DNA of 64,000 nt from Stramonita haemastoma (GCA_030674155.1 CM060335.1:46971233-47035232); one strand, 5' to 3'; positions 11,521 through 21,993 are shown, counted from the stretch's first letter. A program made the numbers and translations. Notes: a model not told the origin generated them from the letters alone.

Positions 11521-11603
<83 letters not shown>

Positions 11604-11620
11604 CAGTAGTAGTAGTAGTA
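11419..11620. repeat. (CAT)n then (AGT/AGC)n tract
   Basis: (CAT)n from 11427 to 11483 directly follows the RTE relic and may have grown from its 3' tail. It is followed by AGT and AGC runs to 11620. Confidence 0.9.
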
Positions 11621-11621
11621 C

Positions 11622-12055
11622 AGTCATTTGGATGAGACTATAAACCAAGGCCCTGTGTACGAACGCACGCAAATCTTGCGCACACTTTAAATTCCCGTTC
11701 CGCCTATCAGAAGAGCAGGCCATTGTGTGCCGGTAGGAGCAGATGACAACAAAGTATAAAACCAGCATGCACACAGATGTCGTGTTTAAACACTATCTTG
11801 AGGAAAAATCAGGGAGTCGGAGTCCCAAGGGTGGTTGTGGGCTGTAGGCCTGTTTATGGCAACGTTCCAGCAGTTCCTGCAACAGCATTGGAACCATTGG
11901 TATTGGCGATTGCCTTTCCAATTAATCATTTCAGCAACTTGGAGAAGAAGGGGAGGGGGGGGTGTCTGCTGTATGGGTAACAGCTTGCCCTCCATACTTT
12001 TCCAGGCTTTGTGCTCTAGGCCTAGAGTGCAAGTCATAGTCTCCCGAGACTGACG
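11622..12055 (+). mobile_element. Composite SINE-like repeat, copy 1
   Basis: The first 150 bases carry the SINE body core (GGATGAGACT, GTGTACGAACGCACGC, GGCCATTGTGTGCCGG). About 280 more bases follow, with a G-rich run and GCTGTATGGGTAACAGCTTG. The whole order recurs reversed at 62466-62830, so the two parts travel as one unit. Confidence 0.65.
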
Positions 12056-12211
12056 GATGCTTACTGAATTTTCCTTTATTACATCATCATTATTATAGTC
12101 ACCACGGTGAAAAGTCCAGTCACTGTCAAACAATGCACAGTAGGTGATAACAGTTCCATAGAACCTGTTTCAGCAGTACCACACAATGCATGCACACTGT
12201 AAGTTACAACA

Positions 12212-12212
<1 letters not shown>

Positions 12213-12291
<79 letters not shown>
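12213..12291. repeat. (AC)n microsatellite
   Basis: About 39 uninterrupted AC units lie immediately upstream of a 5'-truncated SINE. The Thr-His and Cys-Val ORFs it creates are spurious. Confidence 0.95.
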
Positions 12292-12295
<4 letters not shown>

Positions 12296-12299
12296 GCAA

Positions 12300-12565
12300 A
12301 AAGTCCCCTAAAAGTCCTTCGGATGAGACTTTAAACCGAGGCCCCGTGTGCGAACGCACGCAGAGCATCTTGCGCACACGTTAATCCTGTTCCGCTTTTC
12401 GTAAGAGTAGGCCATTGTGTGCCGGTGGGAACAGATGACAATATTTACAAAACTGCATACACACGGGGACCGGATGATAAATAGCACATGATTGCTTTTT
12501 CTGTTATCCTCGATATAAAGGAATAAATAAATATAAAATAATAAATAAAATAAATAAATAAAAGG
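12300..12565 (+). mobile_element. SINE copy, 5' truncated
   Basis: It has the same body as the full copy at 21211-21565 but lacks the tRNA-like head. It ends in an (AATAAA)-type A-rich tail (12520-12565), as expected for LINE-mobilised SINEs. It begins right after the (AC)n tract. Confidence 0.8.
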
Positions 12566-12699
12566 CAAGATCACATACAGTCCTAAGATTTACTGTTCAA
12601 CTGAAAAAAAACCACGTTGCCACCATGTTGCGCTGTCTTAACACAACATGTTCTGTCTTAATTTGATTATTGTAAATCACTTCTCACTGGCGGTCCAGA

Positions 12700-12930
12700 A
12701 CATTTAGGACAGAAGCTTGATATAGTCCAAAACTGTTGCAGTTAGACTAAGTCACAGAGCCAAAAAGAGATATCACCCTACTTCTCTGCCTGCTCACTCC
12801 ACTGGTTGCCTTTTTCTACATGTATTGAGTACAAAATCGCAACTCCAAAATGTAAAATATATCCTCACAGTACATTGCTGAGACAATTCAGCCATATGTA
12901 CCTGTATGGCAGCTTTGATTAAGCTCTGAT
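12700..12930 (+). pseudogene. CR1-like LINE relic, C-terminal end
   Basis: Translation with stops gives VQNCCS, then SLHWLPFSTCIEYKI. These match the QKVQNSAARLV...WLPIQACIQYKV stretch of the CR1-like fragment at 34055-34560. Only this C-terminal tail remains, with several stops and frame changes. Confidence 0.55.
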
Positions 12931-12934
12931 TTCC

Positions 12935-13330
12935 TTTTCTTTCCTAAGAAAAGGTCCAGCCAGCCAGCATTATGGGTAACAGAAATAACGCAATTTCTCC
13001 CTCTTCAAAAGCAGCAGATATAGTCACTAGTAAGGTATACAATCCAAGCCAAAACTTCTGGTTTTAAAAGAGAGGATTCCAGTGCCTCTATAAACTCGTG
13101 GTAGGTAATGGGAAAACTGAAATAGTGTTCTTGGACTAAAATGTATCTGTATGGACAACTTTTCTTCCTCTTTCTCTCTGAAAACATCAGAGATGAGTGT
13201 AGGTTAGGTGGCAAGTTACTCTCAGAAAACCCTTCTGCAAATGCTGTTGTTTTGCCATGGCTGTTTGAACACCATTATTTTACAATGGAATGGGTATGCT
13301 CACAAAAATATTCATTTTTATGATCTTTTA
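12935..13330 (-). pseudogene. LINE E-family relic, start of RT domain
   Basis: The - strand reads VQEHYFSFPITYHEFIEALES. This parallels KQEYFLNSSITFKEFNEALES of LINE E ORF2, and the upstream AFAEGFSESNLP parallels AFVKSFSDNNSL. It is short, frameshifted and dead. Confidence 0.55.
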
Positions 13331-13677
13331 CTTATATTCCCCCAGGCTTTATATGTGTCTTTTGAATAAGATATTTCAGTTCTACAGAAATTAGAAATCT
13401 AGATGTCTATGGTTAATGTATCTACCCTGTTTTGTGATTTTAAACATCATATAAATTACCTATCAATATTTTTTTTATCAATATCATATTTTAGCCATTT
13501 TTAAGAGCCTACCTTTTTTGAAAAATAGCTCTCATATATTTCCTCAACAATGCATTGCTTCTGAACTTTGGTTTCTGAACAATGTTGGACAACCTGCTAA
13601 GGTAGACATTCTATTTAACACATCTCAACGAAGTATGCTCTGTTTTGGGTTGTTTTTCATGCATACATAATTATTAC
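13331..13677. other. AT-rich intron, no feature seen
   Basis: AT-rich with T runs. No ORF, repeat copy or regulatory motif stands out. Confidence 0.4.
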
Positions 13678-13681
13678 ACAC

Positions 13682-13725
<44 letters not shown>
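13678..13725. repeat. (CG)n(TG)n microsatellite
   Basis: A (CG)9 run passes directly into (TG)n. Such alternating purine-pyrimidine DNA can adopt Z-form. It lies about 140 bp upstream of exon 2. Confidence 0.9.
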
Positions 13726-13726
<1 letters not shown>

Positions 13727-13866
13727 TGCACATACACGTGCATGCTTCTACTTGTGCTTGCAGGCAAAGATTTCATGGGCATGCGTGAGGCTTAATAAGG
13801 TATGCTAGTGTTTACCGAATGTCTGATCAGTGTGACTTTTGCAACCATTGTGTGTGTTATGTGCAG

Positions 13867-13977
13867 GCAGTGAATATCAAAGAGTCCTGACCAACCTGGT
13901 CGTGATTGTTGACGACAATGTAGTCTACAGATTTCCCAGACTTGACGATTTCTGGTACTATAAGGACCCCCTCAAGC
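13867..13977 (+). CDS. Exon: FTP lectin domain 1, middle part
   Basis: The exon sits between acceptor GTGCAG (13861-13866) and donor GTAAGT (13978). It is 111 bp, phase 1 at both ends. Joined to exon 1 it reads GSEYQRVLTNLVVIVDDN followed by VVYRFPRLDD and ends at DPLK. It supplies the middle strands of the FTP sandwich. Typical FTP domains have Cys residues around the fucose-binding loop here, and this exon has none. In the second FTP domain this part and the next are fused in a single exon (42610-42846), which starts with a similar short acidic-Tyr stretch (DKEYANFSISV). Confidence 0.75.
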
Positions 13978-14023
13978 GTAAGTAAGCTATCTTCAGCCAA
14001 AAGGTAGTATTCAATGACATACT

Positions 14024-14071
14024 CATCCATCCGTCCATCCATCCATTCATCTATCCATCCATCCATCTGCC
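14024..14071. repeat. (CCAT)n microsatellite
   Basis: An imperfect CCAT/CCGT tract lies 45 bp inside the intron after exon 2. The following 14075-14475 is intron in which I see nothing. Confidence 0.85.
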
Positions 14072-14475
14072 CACTCAGTGATGATGGTATTCTGAAGCTG
14101 CCTAAATTGGGTTGATGTACGCTTTTTTTATCAAGTTTGTTTTCATCATTAACACTAGCTTAAATGAAAACTGCCCGGAATATGTGATTTATACTATCCT
14201 GCCCCCTGCCCCCCCACCCCCTTCCGTCCTCTCCTCACACTACCCTTCTCCTTCAATAAAGGGCCTAAGATAAGAGACCGCTGACCTGCTTGACATTGAC
14301 CTTTATTTTAGACTTGTCAGTGAAATAGGCCTGCTCAGACAGACAGAAGATCAAGCAGCCACCATCGGGTACCTGCAGCAAACATGTCAGCTAGCCTGAT
14401 ACATGTTTATGGGTGTGGCAGAGAATGAAAGACATTATGGAGGTGCCCATTTTTTCCCATCACCAGGATGATAAT

Positions 14476-14897
14476 CGTGATGCTCTATCACGAAATGAGT
14501 CGCTCAGCACATTACCCAATTTTACGCTAGGAGCAATTAAAGGCAGGTGGGGCAAGTTGTCAATTTTGAGATTTTGATTAATTATTAAACTATATCCGTT
14601 ATTCTACCTTGTGTATAAGTATCAAGCCATAATTTTTATTCCTTTTGCTTTTAAATGTGTTTTTAAAATGCCTAAGCCCTCATTCTGACAACCTGTTACG
14701 AAAATACACTTGCTTGTTTCTCAGTTTGTCACACCCTGGAGTCTATCATTTCAAATTGTAATAATTTTACGCAGAAATGGCCGATTTTCACTCTGTTTTT
14801 TGTATTGAATAGCCTTTTTATTGCAAATTAATGACTTGTCAATAATTAAAAATTGACCTCTGGTGCAATGCAACTCCTTATGTGATAGAGCGTCACA
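14476..14897 (+). mobile_element. MITE, copy 1 (TIR family)
   Basis: The ends are imperfect inverted repeats: near TGTGACGCTCCACCACA on the left and its complement on the right. The right end reads GTGATAGAGCGTCACA. Internal landmarks shared by all copies are GAGTCGC-TAGCACAT, CATTAAAGGCAGGTGG and CTCTGGTGCAATGCAACTC. It is about 422 bp long with no ORF, so it would depend on another element's transposase. A clear target duplication was not found. Sister copies are at 19640, 21571 and 23507. Confidence 0.8.
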
Positions 14898-15008
14898 ATT
14901 ATGCCCCAAGGTCGTCCAACAAGACAAGTGGATAAATGGAGTTGAAGGTAAAGATGAATGACAACTGGTGTAGACGATTGTATATTGGCCATCATGTGTT
15001 TGTTGCAG

Positions 15009-15137
15009 TCACAACATGGGAGGCGGAGTTAACAGGGCTGGTGAAAGGGCGTATTGTGCACTTTAGAAAAACAAATAAAGACCTATCCCTTGGTCATTGG
15101 CAAACCAATGTATATCTCTGTGAGGTGCAAATCTGGG
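15009..15137 (+). CDS. Exon: FTP lectin domain 1, C-terminal part
   Basis: The acceptor is TTGCAG (15003-15008) and the donor GTTAGT (15138). The exon is 129 bp, phase 1 at both ends. It reads LTTWEAELTGLVKGRIVHFRK, then a short link, then NVYLCEVQIWG. GR-(Y/I)-V followed by LCEV-(E/Q)-(V/I)-(Y/W)-G is the standard close of an FTP domain. With the two preceding exons the domain totals 154 codons, normal for the family. Only the LCEV Cys is present; the Cys pair seen in the second FTP domain is missing, so the disulfides of the family cannot form as usual. Confidence 0.85.
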
Positions 15138-15159
15138 GTTAGTTGTCTGTCCTTTTTTG

Positions 15160-15260
<101 letters not shown>

Positions 15261-15284
15261 TACAAATTCAAGTTTCAGCACATT

Positions 15285-15440
15285 TTCAATTCATTCTCAT
15301 TTCCTGTATCCCTCCACTATATGCACATGAGAACTGCGTGCAGCCCCTACTATCAGTTTGTGCCTACCCGAGCTACTGTCCAGACATTATCACATCGCCT
15401 CTTGCTGTGTCAGCAAGGCCCATCTCTATCAGGAATTGAG
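15285..15440. repeat. Dispersed repeat R4, copy a
   Basis: It contains CCCTCCACTATATGCACATGAGA, matched in reverse at 19405-19440, and GCAGCCCCTAC, matched in reverse near 20170. Its nature is unknown. Confidence 0.45.
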
Positions 15441-16299
15441 CATTAGCTATAATATAGTTTTCAAGGCCTTGTTTTTCTTGGCTTGTTTTAAATTGTGTTT
15501 TAACTGGGTTTTATCCAAATCTGGTTTCTTTAGTGTTTGTGAAATCTGTGTAATGTGGAAAAGTATTCTGGGTTAAAAAAAAAAGGAGATCCACACTGTT
15601 GACTACTTTTTTGACCAGGCATTGGTTGTGGAATCATGATCATATGAAGAAGAACCACAAGCTGGCACCTCTGCTGAATCACAGGTGTAAAGGGAATCAT
15701 ATCTCTGAGATATTTTCTCAATTATTCAAAATCTTTCTAAAAGAATGGATCATTCCAAAAGAAGTGCACCACACTCCTGGAAGAGAAAAAAATAAGACTG
15801 ACACAGATAAAGAACCCCTTGCTGAAAATGAAGGAAAAAGAAAGATGGCAGGCAGTGATTCAGAAACTGTCACCAGCAGTGTTTCTGATGAGAAGGCAGA
15901 GGAGCTAGAAAAAGAAATTATAGAAGATGATACAGAGGAGGAAGAAGTTTCCTAGGTCAAGCAAAGAAAGTGTTTTGGAAGAAGGGTCAGAAAAACTGCC
16001 ACGGGCGGTAACTCAATCTTTGACTGAACCTCCCCTCCCTTCTGAAAACAAGGTTAGTGAGTTTGAACTTTGCTTGCCTTCTTTGTGTGCTTATCTTGAA
16101 ATGAGGCATGATAACTTTAAAGCAGGAAGCATAAAGGAAAAGTTGTCACACTAGTATGAATTAACTTCTGACCCTGATGTACTTGAAACAGTTGAAGGTA
16201 TTAAAACCACTTTTCATGATTACCAAATAGATATCAGGCAAAGGTTTTTTGACAGGCTGGAAAATGATGATGTTGACTCTGAAATAAGAAATTTGTTTA

Positions 16300-16620
16300 T
16301 AAAAAAAGGTGTGATTAAAGAATCCTTAACAGAATCATGACAAATTGTCTTACTTATCTTTGTTAGGGAGAAAAAAGACAGATCTTTAGAATGATTTTAA
16401 ATCTGAAAGCTCTGAACAAAAACAAGGAATATAAGAAATTTAAGATAGAAACAATACATACAGCTTCGGATCTAGTGATGCAAAACTGTTCTTTTTTCCC
16501 ATCAATTGATCTGAAGGATGTATATTACGTCATAGCAATAGGGGAGACTTTTCGGAAATATCTGATATTCAGATGGAAAAAAATGTACTGTTTTCAGGCA
16601 GCTGCAATGGAAGTGTGATA
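16300..16620 (+). pseudogene. DIRS-like reverse transcriptase fragment
   Basis: RMILNLKALNKNKEYKKFK and FFPSIDLKDVYYVIAIGE match the RT fingers and first catalytic Asp (SIDLKDAY type) of DIRS elements. Stops precede and follow. The FLDD-type second catalytic box is not visible. Confidence 0.75.
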
Positions 16621-17109
16621 GACATGATACAATTATTATACTCTCAAGGATTCTATTACATGAAAAGAAATCACAGTTCATGCCTGTGCAAGAAATCACC
16701 TACATGGGTTTCAAAAAAAACAACTCGATAGACATGACAGTCACACTGACAGATGAACAGAAACATAAACTGCTGTGTGCATACCAAGAATTATTCAGTC
16801 AGAAAAGTACAACCATGAGATCTCTGGCATCTTGGATTGGTCTCATGGTGTCTTAGAGCACTTGAACAAGATAAATGTTTCACACTTAACCTAAGGGGAA
16901 CTGGGATGAGTAATAATAATAATAATGATAATAATAATGTTAATATTTTAATAATTAATAATAATAATGATAATTTAAAAAAATTAAAAAATAAAAAAAT
17001 ATTACTTTGATTTTATATATCACTAAATCTTGCAAAAAACAAATCAAAGCACTTGCATTTGACCTATATAACACACAAGCAATCAATAACAACAGTTTTA
17101 GCAAATTTG

Positions 17110-17163
17110 AATGTGCACACACATGCACGCGCACAAACATGCACACACACGCACACACACACA

Positions 17164-17203
<40 letters not shown>

Positions 17204-17207
17204 CACA

Positions 17208-17268
<61 letters not shown>

Positions 17269-17305
17269 CACACACACAACACACAAAACACACACACACA
17301 CTTAT
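17110..17305. repeat. (CA)n/(CACG)n microsatellite inside the DIRS element
   Basis: Mixed CA and CGCA units form about 200 bp between the RT and RNase H remnants. ORFs across it are artefacts. Confidence 0.95.
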
Positions 17306-17369
17306 AGAGTTTATACCCTTTGGCAGGGTGGAGGGGATTTCAGAGGCTGAAGTCTGCTGTGTTATGAGC

Positions 17370-17830
17370 TGAAGGGAAAACAGCTAGAATGGTGGATCTA
17401 TAACATAGACAAGCAAAAGGCTCCCATTCAGAGATCAGAACCCACTATTACTATGAAGACAGACAGTTCACGTAAAGGATGGGGTCCTTGGATTGTTGAG
17501 ACCAAATCACAAACATCAGGCATGTGGAGTGAGAAAGACAAAGAAGGAATATAAACTCTTTGGAGCTATTTGCTGTCTTTTTTGGTCTCAGGTCTTTGTT
17601 GCATGACCAACTGAATGTTCACATAAGAATTATGACTGATTACACAAGCACTGTTGGTTATATTAACAACATGGGTTCAAACAGATCTAAACATCTGAAT
17701 GACATGTCTCAACAAATCCGGCATTGGTGTGAAGCAGAAACATACAGCTCAGTGCTGCTCACATTCCTAGGGCTTAGAATGTTGAAGCTGACAGTCTGTC
17801 TAGACAGATCCACATTGATACAGAATGAAA
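17370..17830 (+). pseudogene. DIRS-like RNase H fragment
   Basis: KTDSSRKGWGPWIVET, GMWSEKDKEG, LELFAVFFGLRSLL and MTDYTSTVGYINNMG line up with the D-E-D core of DIRS/gypsy-type RNase H. An in-frame stop follows GMWSEKDKEG and the frame decays after 17840. Confidence 0.75.
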
Positions 17831-18169
17831 ACTTGATTCAGTAATACTTTCTGAGGCTATGAATATTTTAGATATAAAACTCGTCATTGACTTGTTTGCT
17901 TCGAGATTAAATTTTCAGTTTTCCAGATATGTGCCTTTCTTGCCTGACCCAGGAACATGTGCTATTGATGCATTTAGCATGTGTTGGGTATGAGCTGTTT
18001 ATTGCCTTCCCTTTCAGCATTTGTTTTTTTTGTATTTTGTATTTACCACTTATGTCACGAGATTTCTCTGGTGAAATTCGGGTGCTCTCCCCGGGGAGAG
18101 CGCGTGCACATGTGCAGCGCTACCATTTTTTTTTCTTTTTCTGATGCAAGTGTATTTGTTTCCCTATCA

Positions 18170-19300
18170 TTTGATCCGAGTCATGGCAAAGATCAAGAAC
18201 GATCAAGCAAGAGGGGTTATAGTTGCGACAGCCTGGAAAAATCAGCCCTTTTGGCCAGCACTGATTAAAATTCTCACAGCCAGGCCAAAGGAGACCAAAC
18301 ACCTACTAAGGAAAAGCCTGACACCGCTAGTCTGCAAAGTGTCAGGGATAGATTCGGAACACAAGGCTTTTCTGAGGAGACTGCCAGTTTTCTCATGTCC
18401 TCATGATGACCTGCAACAAAACAGATGCATGATATGTACATACGAAAATGGGAGACGTATGCGTGTGAGCAGCAAGTGGATTCAGTTTCACTGCCTCTAG
18501 CCACAGCTGTAAATTTTCTGGCATCTCTGTTGAAAGAAGGATATTCTTATAGTACTGTGAGCACCGCTGGTTCTGTGCTAATTTGTTTTCTCTGCAACTA
18601 CGAGGGGGCAACATTTGGTTAACATGAACTTTTAAAAAAGATTTATGAAGGGTGTTTTTGAAAGAAAACAACCACTACCAAAGAATCACCAAACTTTGGA
18701 TGTAAACATTGTGCTGAAAATGTTTGAAATGTGGGTTTCGGTAAAAAAACTGACATTCGAGGAACTGACAATGAAACTTGTGATGTTATTTGCCCTTCTG
18801 TCGGGTCAGAGGCGTCAAACTATTGCTGCACTGGATATTGAAAGTATGCCTCTTTCAAGGGAAAAGTGTATATTTTATGTAAATAGATTATTAAAACAAT
18901 GAAGAAGAGTAGCAGATCAGTCACCAATTAAACTCATTGCTTTTCTGGAAAAGGAGGCTCTGTGTGTAGTTCACACTTTGAAAGAATACCTAAGATGAAG
19001 CAAAGAACTGAGGGCTCAGAATGCTACCTGACATTTGATTATCATCTGCAAAGCACCACACAGAGGAACCACTAGCAATACCATTTCTCGTTGGCTGAAG
19101 TGGATGATGGAGAGGGCAGGCATAGACATTACAGGCTTCCCAGCACAATGAAACACACAGTACGAGGTCAGCCAATACTTTGGCAGCTTAACTTGCAAAC
19201 GCTCTGAAAAATGTCATAATGAAAGCAGCTGGATGGACACATGTTTTTTTCACTATTGCAAAGTTTTATAATAAGAATGCAGGCCAACACTGACCATGCG
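18170..19300 (+). pseudogene. DIRS-like tyrosine recombinase (broken)
   Basis: VMAKIKNDQARGVIVATAW and the N-terminal SAM-like region come first. KGVFERKQPLPKNH and LFALLSGQRRQTIAALDIE (18790-18840) follow, holding the first catalytic Arg. Later fragments match the RWLKWMMERAGIDITGF segment near 19090. The terminal catalytic Tyr cannot be placed. At least four stops or shifts occur. Confidence 0.75.
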
Positions 19301-19398
19301 CCAATCCATCATGGAGCACTTCCTACAATAGAAATAAGGTAAGACACGTTTTTGTTTGTTTACAAATGGTGGATGTGTTTGTCTCAAGAACACTGTGG

Positions 19399-19560
19399 CT
19401 CTAAAATCTCATGTGCATATAGTGGAGGAATATAGGAAATGAACAATAATTAAAAACAATAAAGCAAGACTTACTGGGTAAGATGAAGCTGGTTGTAAAT
19501 TCTTGAGAATTTATTGTAGACCAGAATGGAGTGCCATGCCAACCCTTGCAATGGTTGCAT
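19399..19560. repeat. Dispersed repeat R4, copy b
   Basis: Bases 19455-19545 are the approximate reverse complement of 20185-20280 (shared AGCTTCATCTTACC and AATTTATTGTAGACCAGAA). The pair flanks MITE copy 2. Confidence 0.5.
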
Positions 19561-19639
19561 GCATAGCATGCAATTAAAAGAAATGCATTTCCATGCAACC
19601 AAAACTGATACTACTCTGTGGGAATTGTCAATTAAAAAG

Positions 19640-20013
19640 TGTGACGCTCCACCACAAATGAGTCGCTTAGCACCTAACCCACTTTTCTGCTAGGAGCCAT
19701 TAAAGGCAGGTGGGGGTCAAGTTGTCGATTTTGATTCATTATAAAAATAGCCATTATTCCCTTTGCCTTTAAACGTGTTTTGAAAATACCAAGCCTTCAT
19801 TCTGACCACCTATTATGATGCTAAACTTGTCAATTTCTCATTTTGTCATTTCCTGCAGTCTATCATTTTAAGTTGTAGTAACTTTTCATAGAATTGTCCA
19901 ATTTTTAATCTTTTTTTTGTATTGTGTAGCCATTTCATTGTGAATTACTAGCATGTCAATAACTAGAAATTGACTCTGGTGCAATACAACTCCTTATGTG
20001 GTGGAGCCTTACA
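19640..20013 (+). mobile_element. MITE, copy 2
   Basis: Starts TGTGACGCTCCACCACAAAT and ends GTGGTGGAGCCTTACA. It has the family landmarks and is about 374 bp, with a short internal deletion relative to copy 1. It is non-coding. Confidence 0.85.
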
Positions 20014-20149
20014 AATTGACAACAGTGTTCTGCACACTGTACAACAGTAAGACATCCCACCTATTCAAAATGATAATAATGATAACAATGTTTATCAAAT
20101 TAAATATTTAATGTTCTTGTTATAGTATGACACAGTGTTCTCTTGAGGC

Positions 20150-20290
20150 TCTTGAAACTGACAGTAGGGGCTGCGAGCAGTTTCCATGTGCACTCTGTTC
20201 TGGTCTACATATAATTCTGGTCTGCAATAAATTCTCAATAATTTATAACCAGCTTCATCTTACCTGGTAAATCTTGCTTTGTTGGATTTA
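20150..20290. repeat. Dispersed repeat R4, copy c
   Basis: Contains CATGTGCACTCTGTTCTGGTC and CTTACCTGGTAAATCTTGC, inverted relative to copy b. It also resembles the end of repeat R3 (62124 onward). 20290-20485 shows nothing clear. Confidence 0.5.
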
Positions 20291-20489
20291 TTTTTTTTAA
20301 GCGTATTACCTCAAGTCCCAACAGCCTAGCTCAATGGGAACATTCCATTTCTGCACACCAGACCTGTCCTGGCCACAGGCAAAAGTGTTGAAGTTTAAAA
20401 AAATTCTCAAAACATCAACTTGGGACAGCAAAGTTTAAAAACAGCAGCTAATCGCCACTGATTGTGTTTCTCTGTGTACGATATTCAAC

Positions 20490-20860
20490 AATTTATTATT
20501 TATTTTATTTTTGTCATTTTATATCGATGATAATGGGATAAGCACTCATATGCTGTTTATCATCCAGTCTCCGTGTGTATGCAGTTGTGTTAATATTGTC
20601 ATCTGTTCCCACCGGCACACAATGGCCTACTCTTACGAAGCGGAACAGGATTTAACGTGTGCACAAGATGTTCTGCGTGCGTTCGCACACGGGGCCTTGG
20701 TTTACAGTCTCATCTGAAAGACTTTTGGGGAGAGTGGAGTAAGCGCTGATGTTAACTCCAGGAAAAAAATCTCCTCCAACGGGAATCGGACTCGGGTCGT
20801 CAAATTGCCAGCGCAATGTTCTGACCACTAGGCTATCCCGTCCCCCAATAAGACCAACAG
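20490..20860 (-). mobile_element. SINE, full length, upstream of exon 4
   Basis: In the - direction it starts with a tRNA-like head: GGGACGGGATAGCCTAGTGG (box A type), and a degenerate box B near 20785. The body includes GCCCCGTGTGCGAACGCACG, and the element ends in an A-rich tail near 20490. It is about 90% complementary to the copy at 21211-21565, which has the opposite orientation on the other side of exon 4. Confidence 0.85.
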
Positions 20861-20942
20861 CCTGCACACTGCACTATTGTCCCCAAAATGCATCAGATTC
20901 TGTGACCTGCAGATAATCATAGCTTTTCTGCTGAAATTGCAG

Positions 20943-21044
20943 TGTGCAAGGAAGGATATTACGGCTCTGATCCTGACCACTGCCAACCATGTCCGGCAAA
21001 TTGCAAGTACCCCTGCGATAATTATCAAGGCTGCCAGAGTCCTA
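20943..21044 (+). CDS. Exon: EGF-like module
   Basis: The acceptor is AATTGCAG (20935-20942) and the donor GTAAGT (21045). The exon is 102 bp, phase 1 at both ends. It reads VCKEGYYGSDPDHCQPCPAN, then CKYPCDNYQGCQSP. CKxGYYG followed by CxPCPxxC is the hallmark of the tandem EGF-like units in MEGF/SREC-type and molluscan receptor proteins. It joins FTP domain 1 to the rest of the protein. The 3' half of this exon with its donor is duplicated in tandem just downstream, and the exon is bracketed by two inverted SINEs. Confidence 0.85.
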
Positions 21045-21189
21045 GTAAGTGTCTGCAGATGATCAGTAGTTTTTTTTCTTCTAAGAAATAGTGCAAGTAC
21101 CCCTGCGATAATTATCAAGGCTGCCAGAGTCCTAGTAAGTGTCTGCAGATGATCAGTAGTTTTTTTCTTCTAAGAAATAGTGCAGGTAC
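21002..21189 (+). repeat. 90-bp tandem duplication of the exon 4 3' half
   Basis: 21002-21091 is repeated at 21092-21180 with one T fewer, and nine bases of a third copy follow. Each copy has the last 43 exon bases, the GTAAGT donor and a T-rich tract ending in AG. The second copy could in principle be spliced, but the nearest acceptors do not give phase 1 in the right frame, so it is probably non-coding. Confidence 0.9.
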
Positions 21190-21210
21190 ACCACACTATG
21201 CATGTCAACA

Positions 21211-21565
21211 CGGGGGGCGGATAGCCTAGTGGTCAGAACATTGCGCTCGCAATTTGAAGACCCGGGTTCGAGTCCGGTCGAGGAAATTTTCTTCCTGGAG
21301 TTAACATCAGTGCTGACTCCACTCTCCCCAAAAGTCCTTCGGATGAGACTTTAAACCGAGGCCCCGTGTGCGAACGCACGCAGAATATCTTGCGCACACG
21401 TTAAATCCTGTTCCGCTTTTCGTAAGAGTAGGCCATCGTGTGCCGGTGGGAACAGATGACAATATTTACAAAACTGCATACACACGGGGACCGGATGAAA
21501 AAAAAGCACATGATTGCTTATTCTGTTATCTTCGATATAAAAGAATAAAAAAATAAACACTCTGG
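21211..21565 (+). mobile_element. SINE, full length, downstream of exon 4
   Basis: The tRNA-like head has box A TAGCCTAGTGG (21220) and box B GGTTCGAGTCC (21264), suited to RNA polymerase III. The body has CTTCGGATGAGACTTTAAACC and the stem-forming GTGTGCGAACGCACGC. The tail is (AAATAA)-rich. Flanking AACAC on both sides may be a short target duplication. It is the best-preserved copy of this family here. Confidence 0.9.
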
Positions 21566-21570
21566 TCATT

Positions 21571-21993
21571 TGTCACGCTCCACCATGAAATGAGTCATTT
21601 AGCACATAATCCCCTTTTCCACTAGGAACCATTAAAGGCAGGTGGGGGTGAGGTTGTCGACTTGAGATTTTGATTGATTATAAAGCTACAGCACTTATTC
21701 TACCTTGTAATGAAATATCAAGGCATAATTCTGTTTCTTTTTGCCTTTAAACGTGCTTTGAAAATAGCGAAGCCCGCATTCTGACAACCTCTTAGGATTC
21801 TAAAATTGTCAATTTATCATGTTAACATTTCCTGCAGTCCATCATTTCAATTTGTAATAACTTTTGAAATAATTGTCCGATTTTCAGTCTGTGTTTCGTA
21901 CTGTACAGCCATTTCATTGCAAGTTAACAGCATGTCAATAACTAAAAATTGGCCTCTGGTGCAATGCAACTTCTTGTGTGGTGGAGCCTCACA
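21571..21993 (+). mobile_element. MITE, copy 3
   Basis: Starts TGTCACGCTCCACCATGAAA and ends GTGGTGGAGCCTCACA. It is about 423 bp with all family landmarks. It abuts the tail of the preceding SINE. Confidence 0.85.

Larger units (their letters stand above)
15600..19335 (+). mobile_element. DIRS1-like tyrosine-recombinase retroelement (decayed)
   Basis: The order is an acidic gag-like stretch (15760-15955), RT (16300-16620), RNase H (17370-17830) and tyrosine recombinase (18170-19300), as in DIRS1-like elements. These integrate with a recombinase rather than an endonuclease or integrase. Many stops and frameshifts occur, a (CA)n tract has expanded inside, and a SINE fragment (about 18062-18165) interrupts it. 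I could not find the split or inverted terminal repeats typical of the group. It lies in the intron between exons 3 and 4. Confidence 0.8.

Noticed and set aside
21092..21139. Second copy of exon 4 as a coding exon
   Set aside because: The acceptor-like AGs before it give a stop or the wrong phase; kept only as a duplication.
21211..21290. tRNA gene
   Set aside because: Boxes A and B are present, but it is the head of a repeated SINE with body and A-rich tail; the cloverleaf is not complete.
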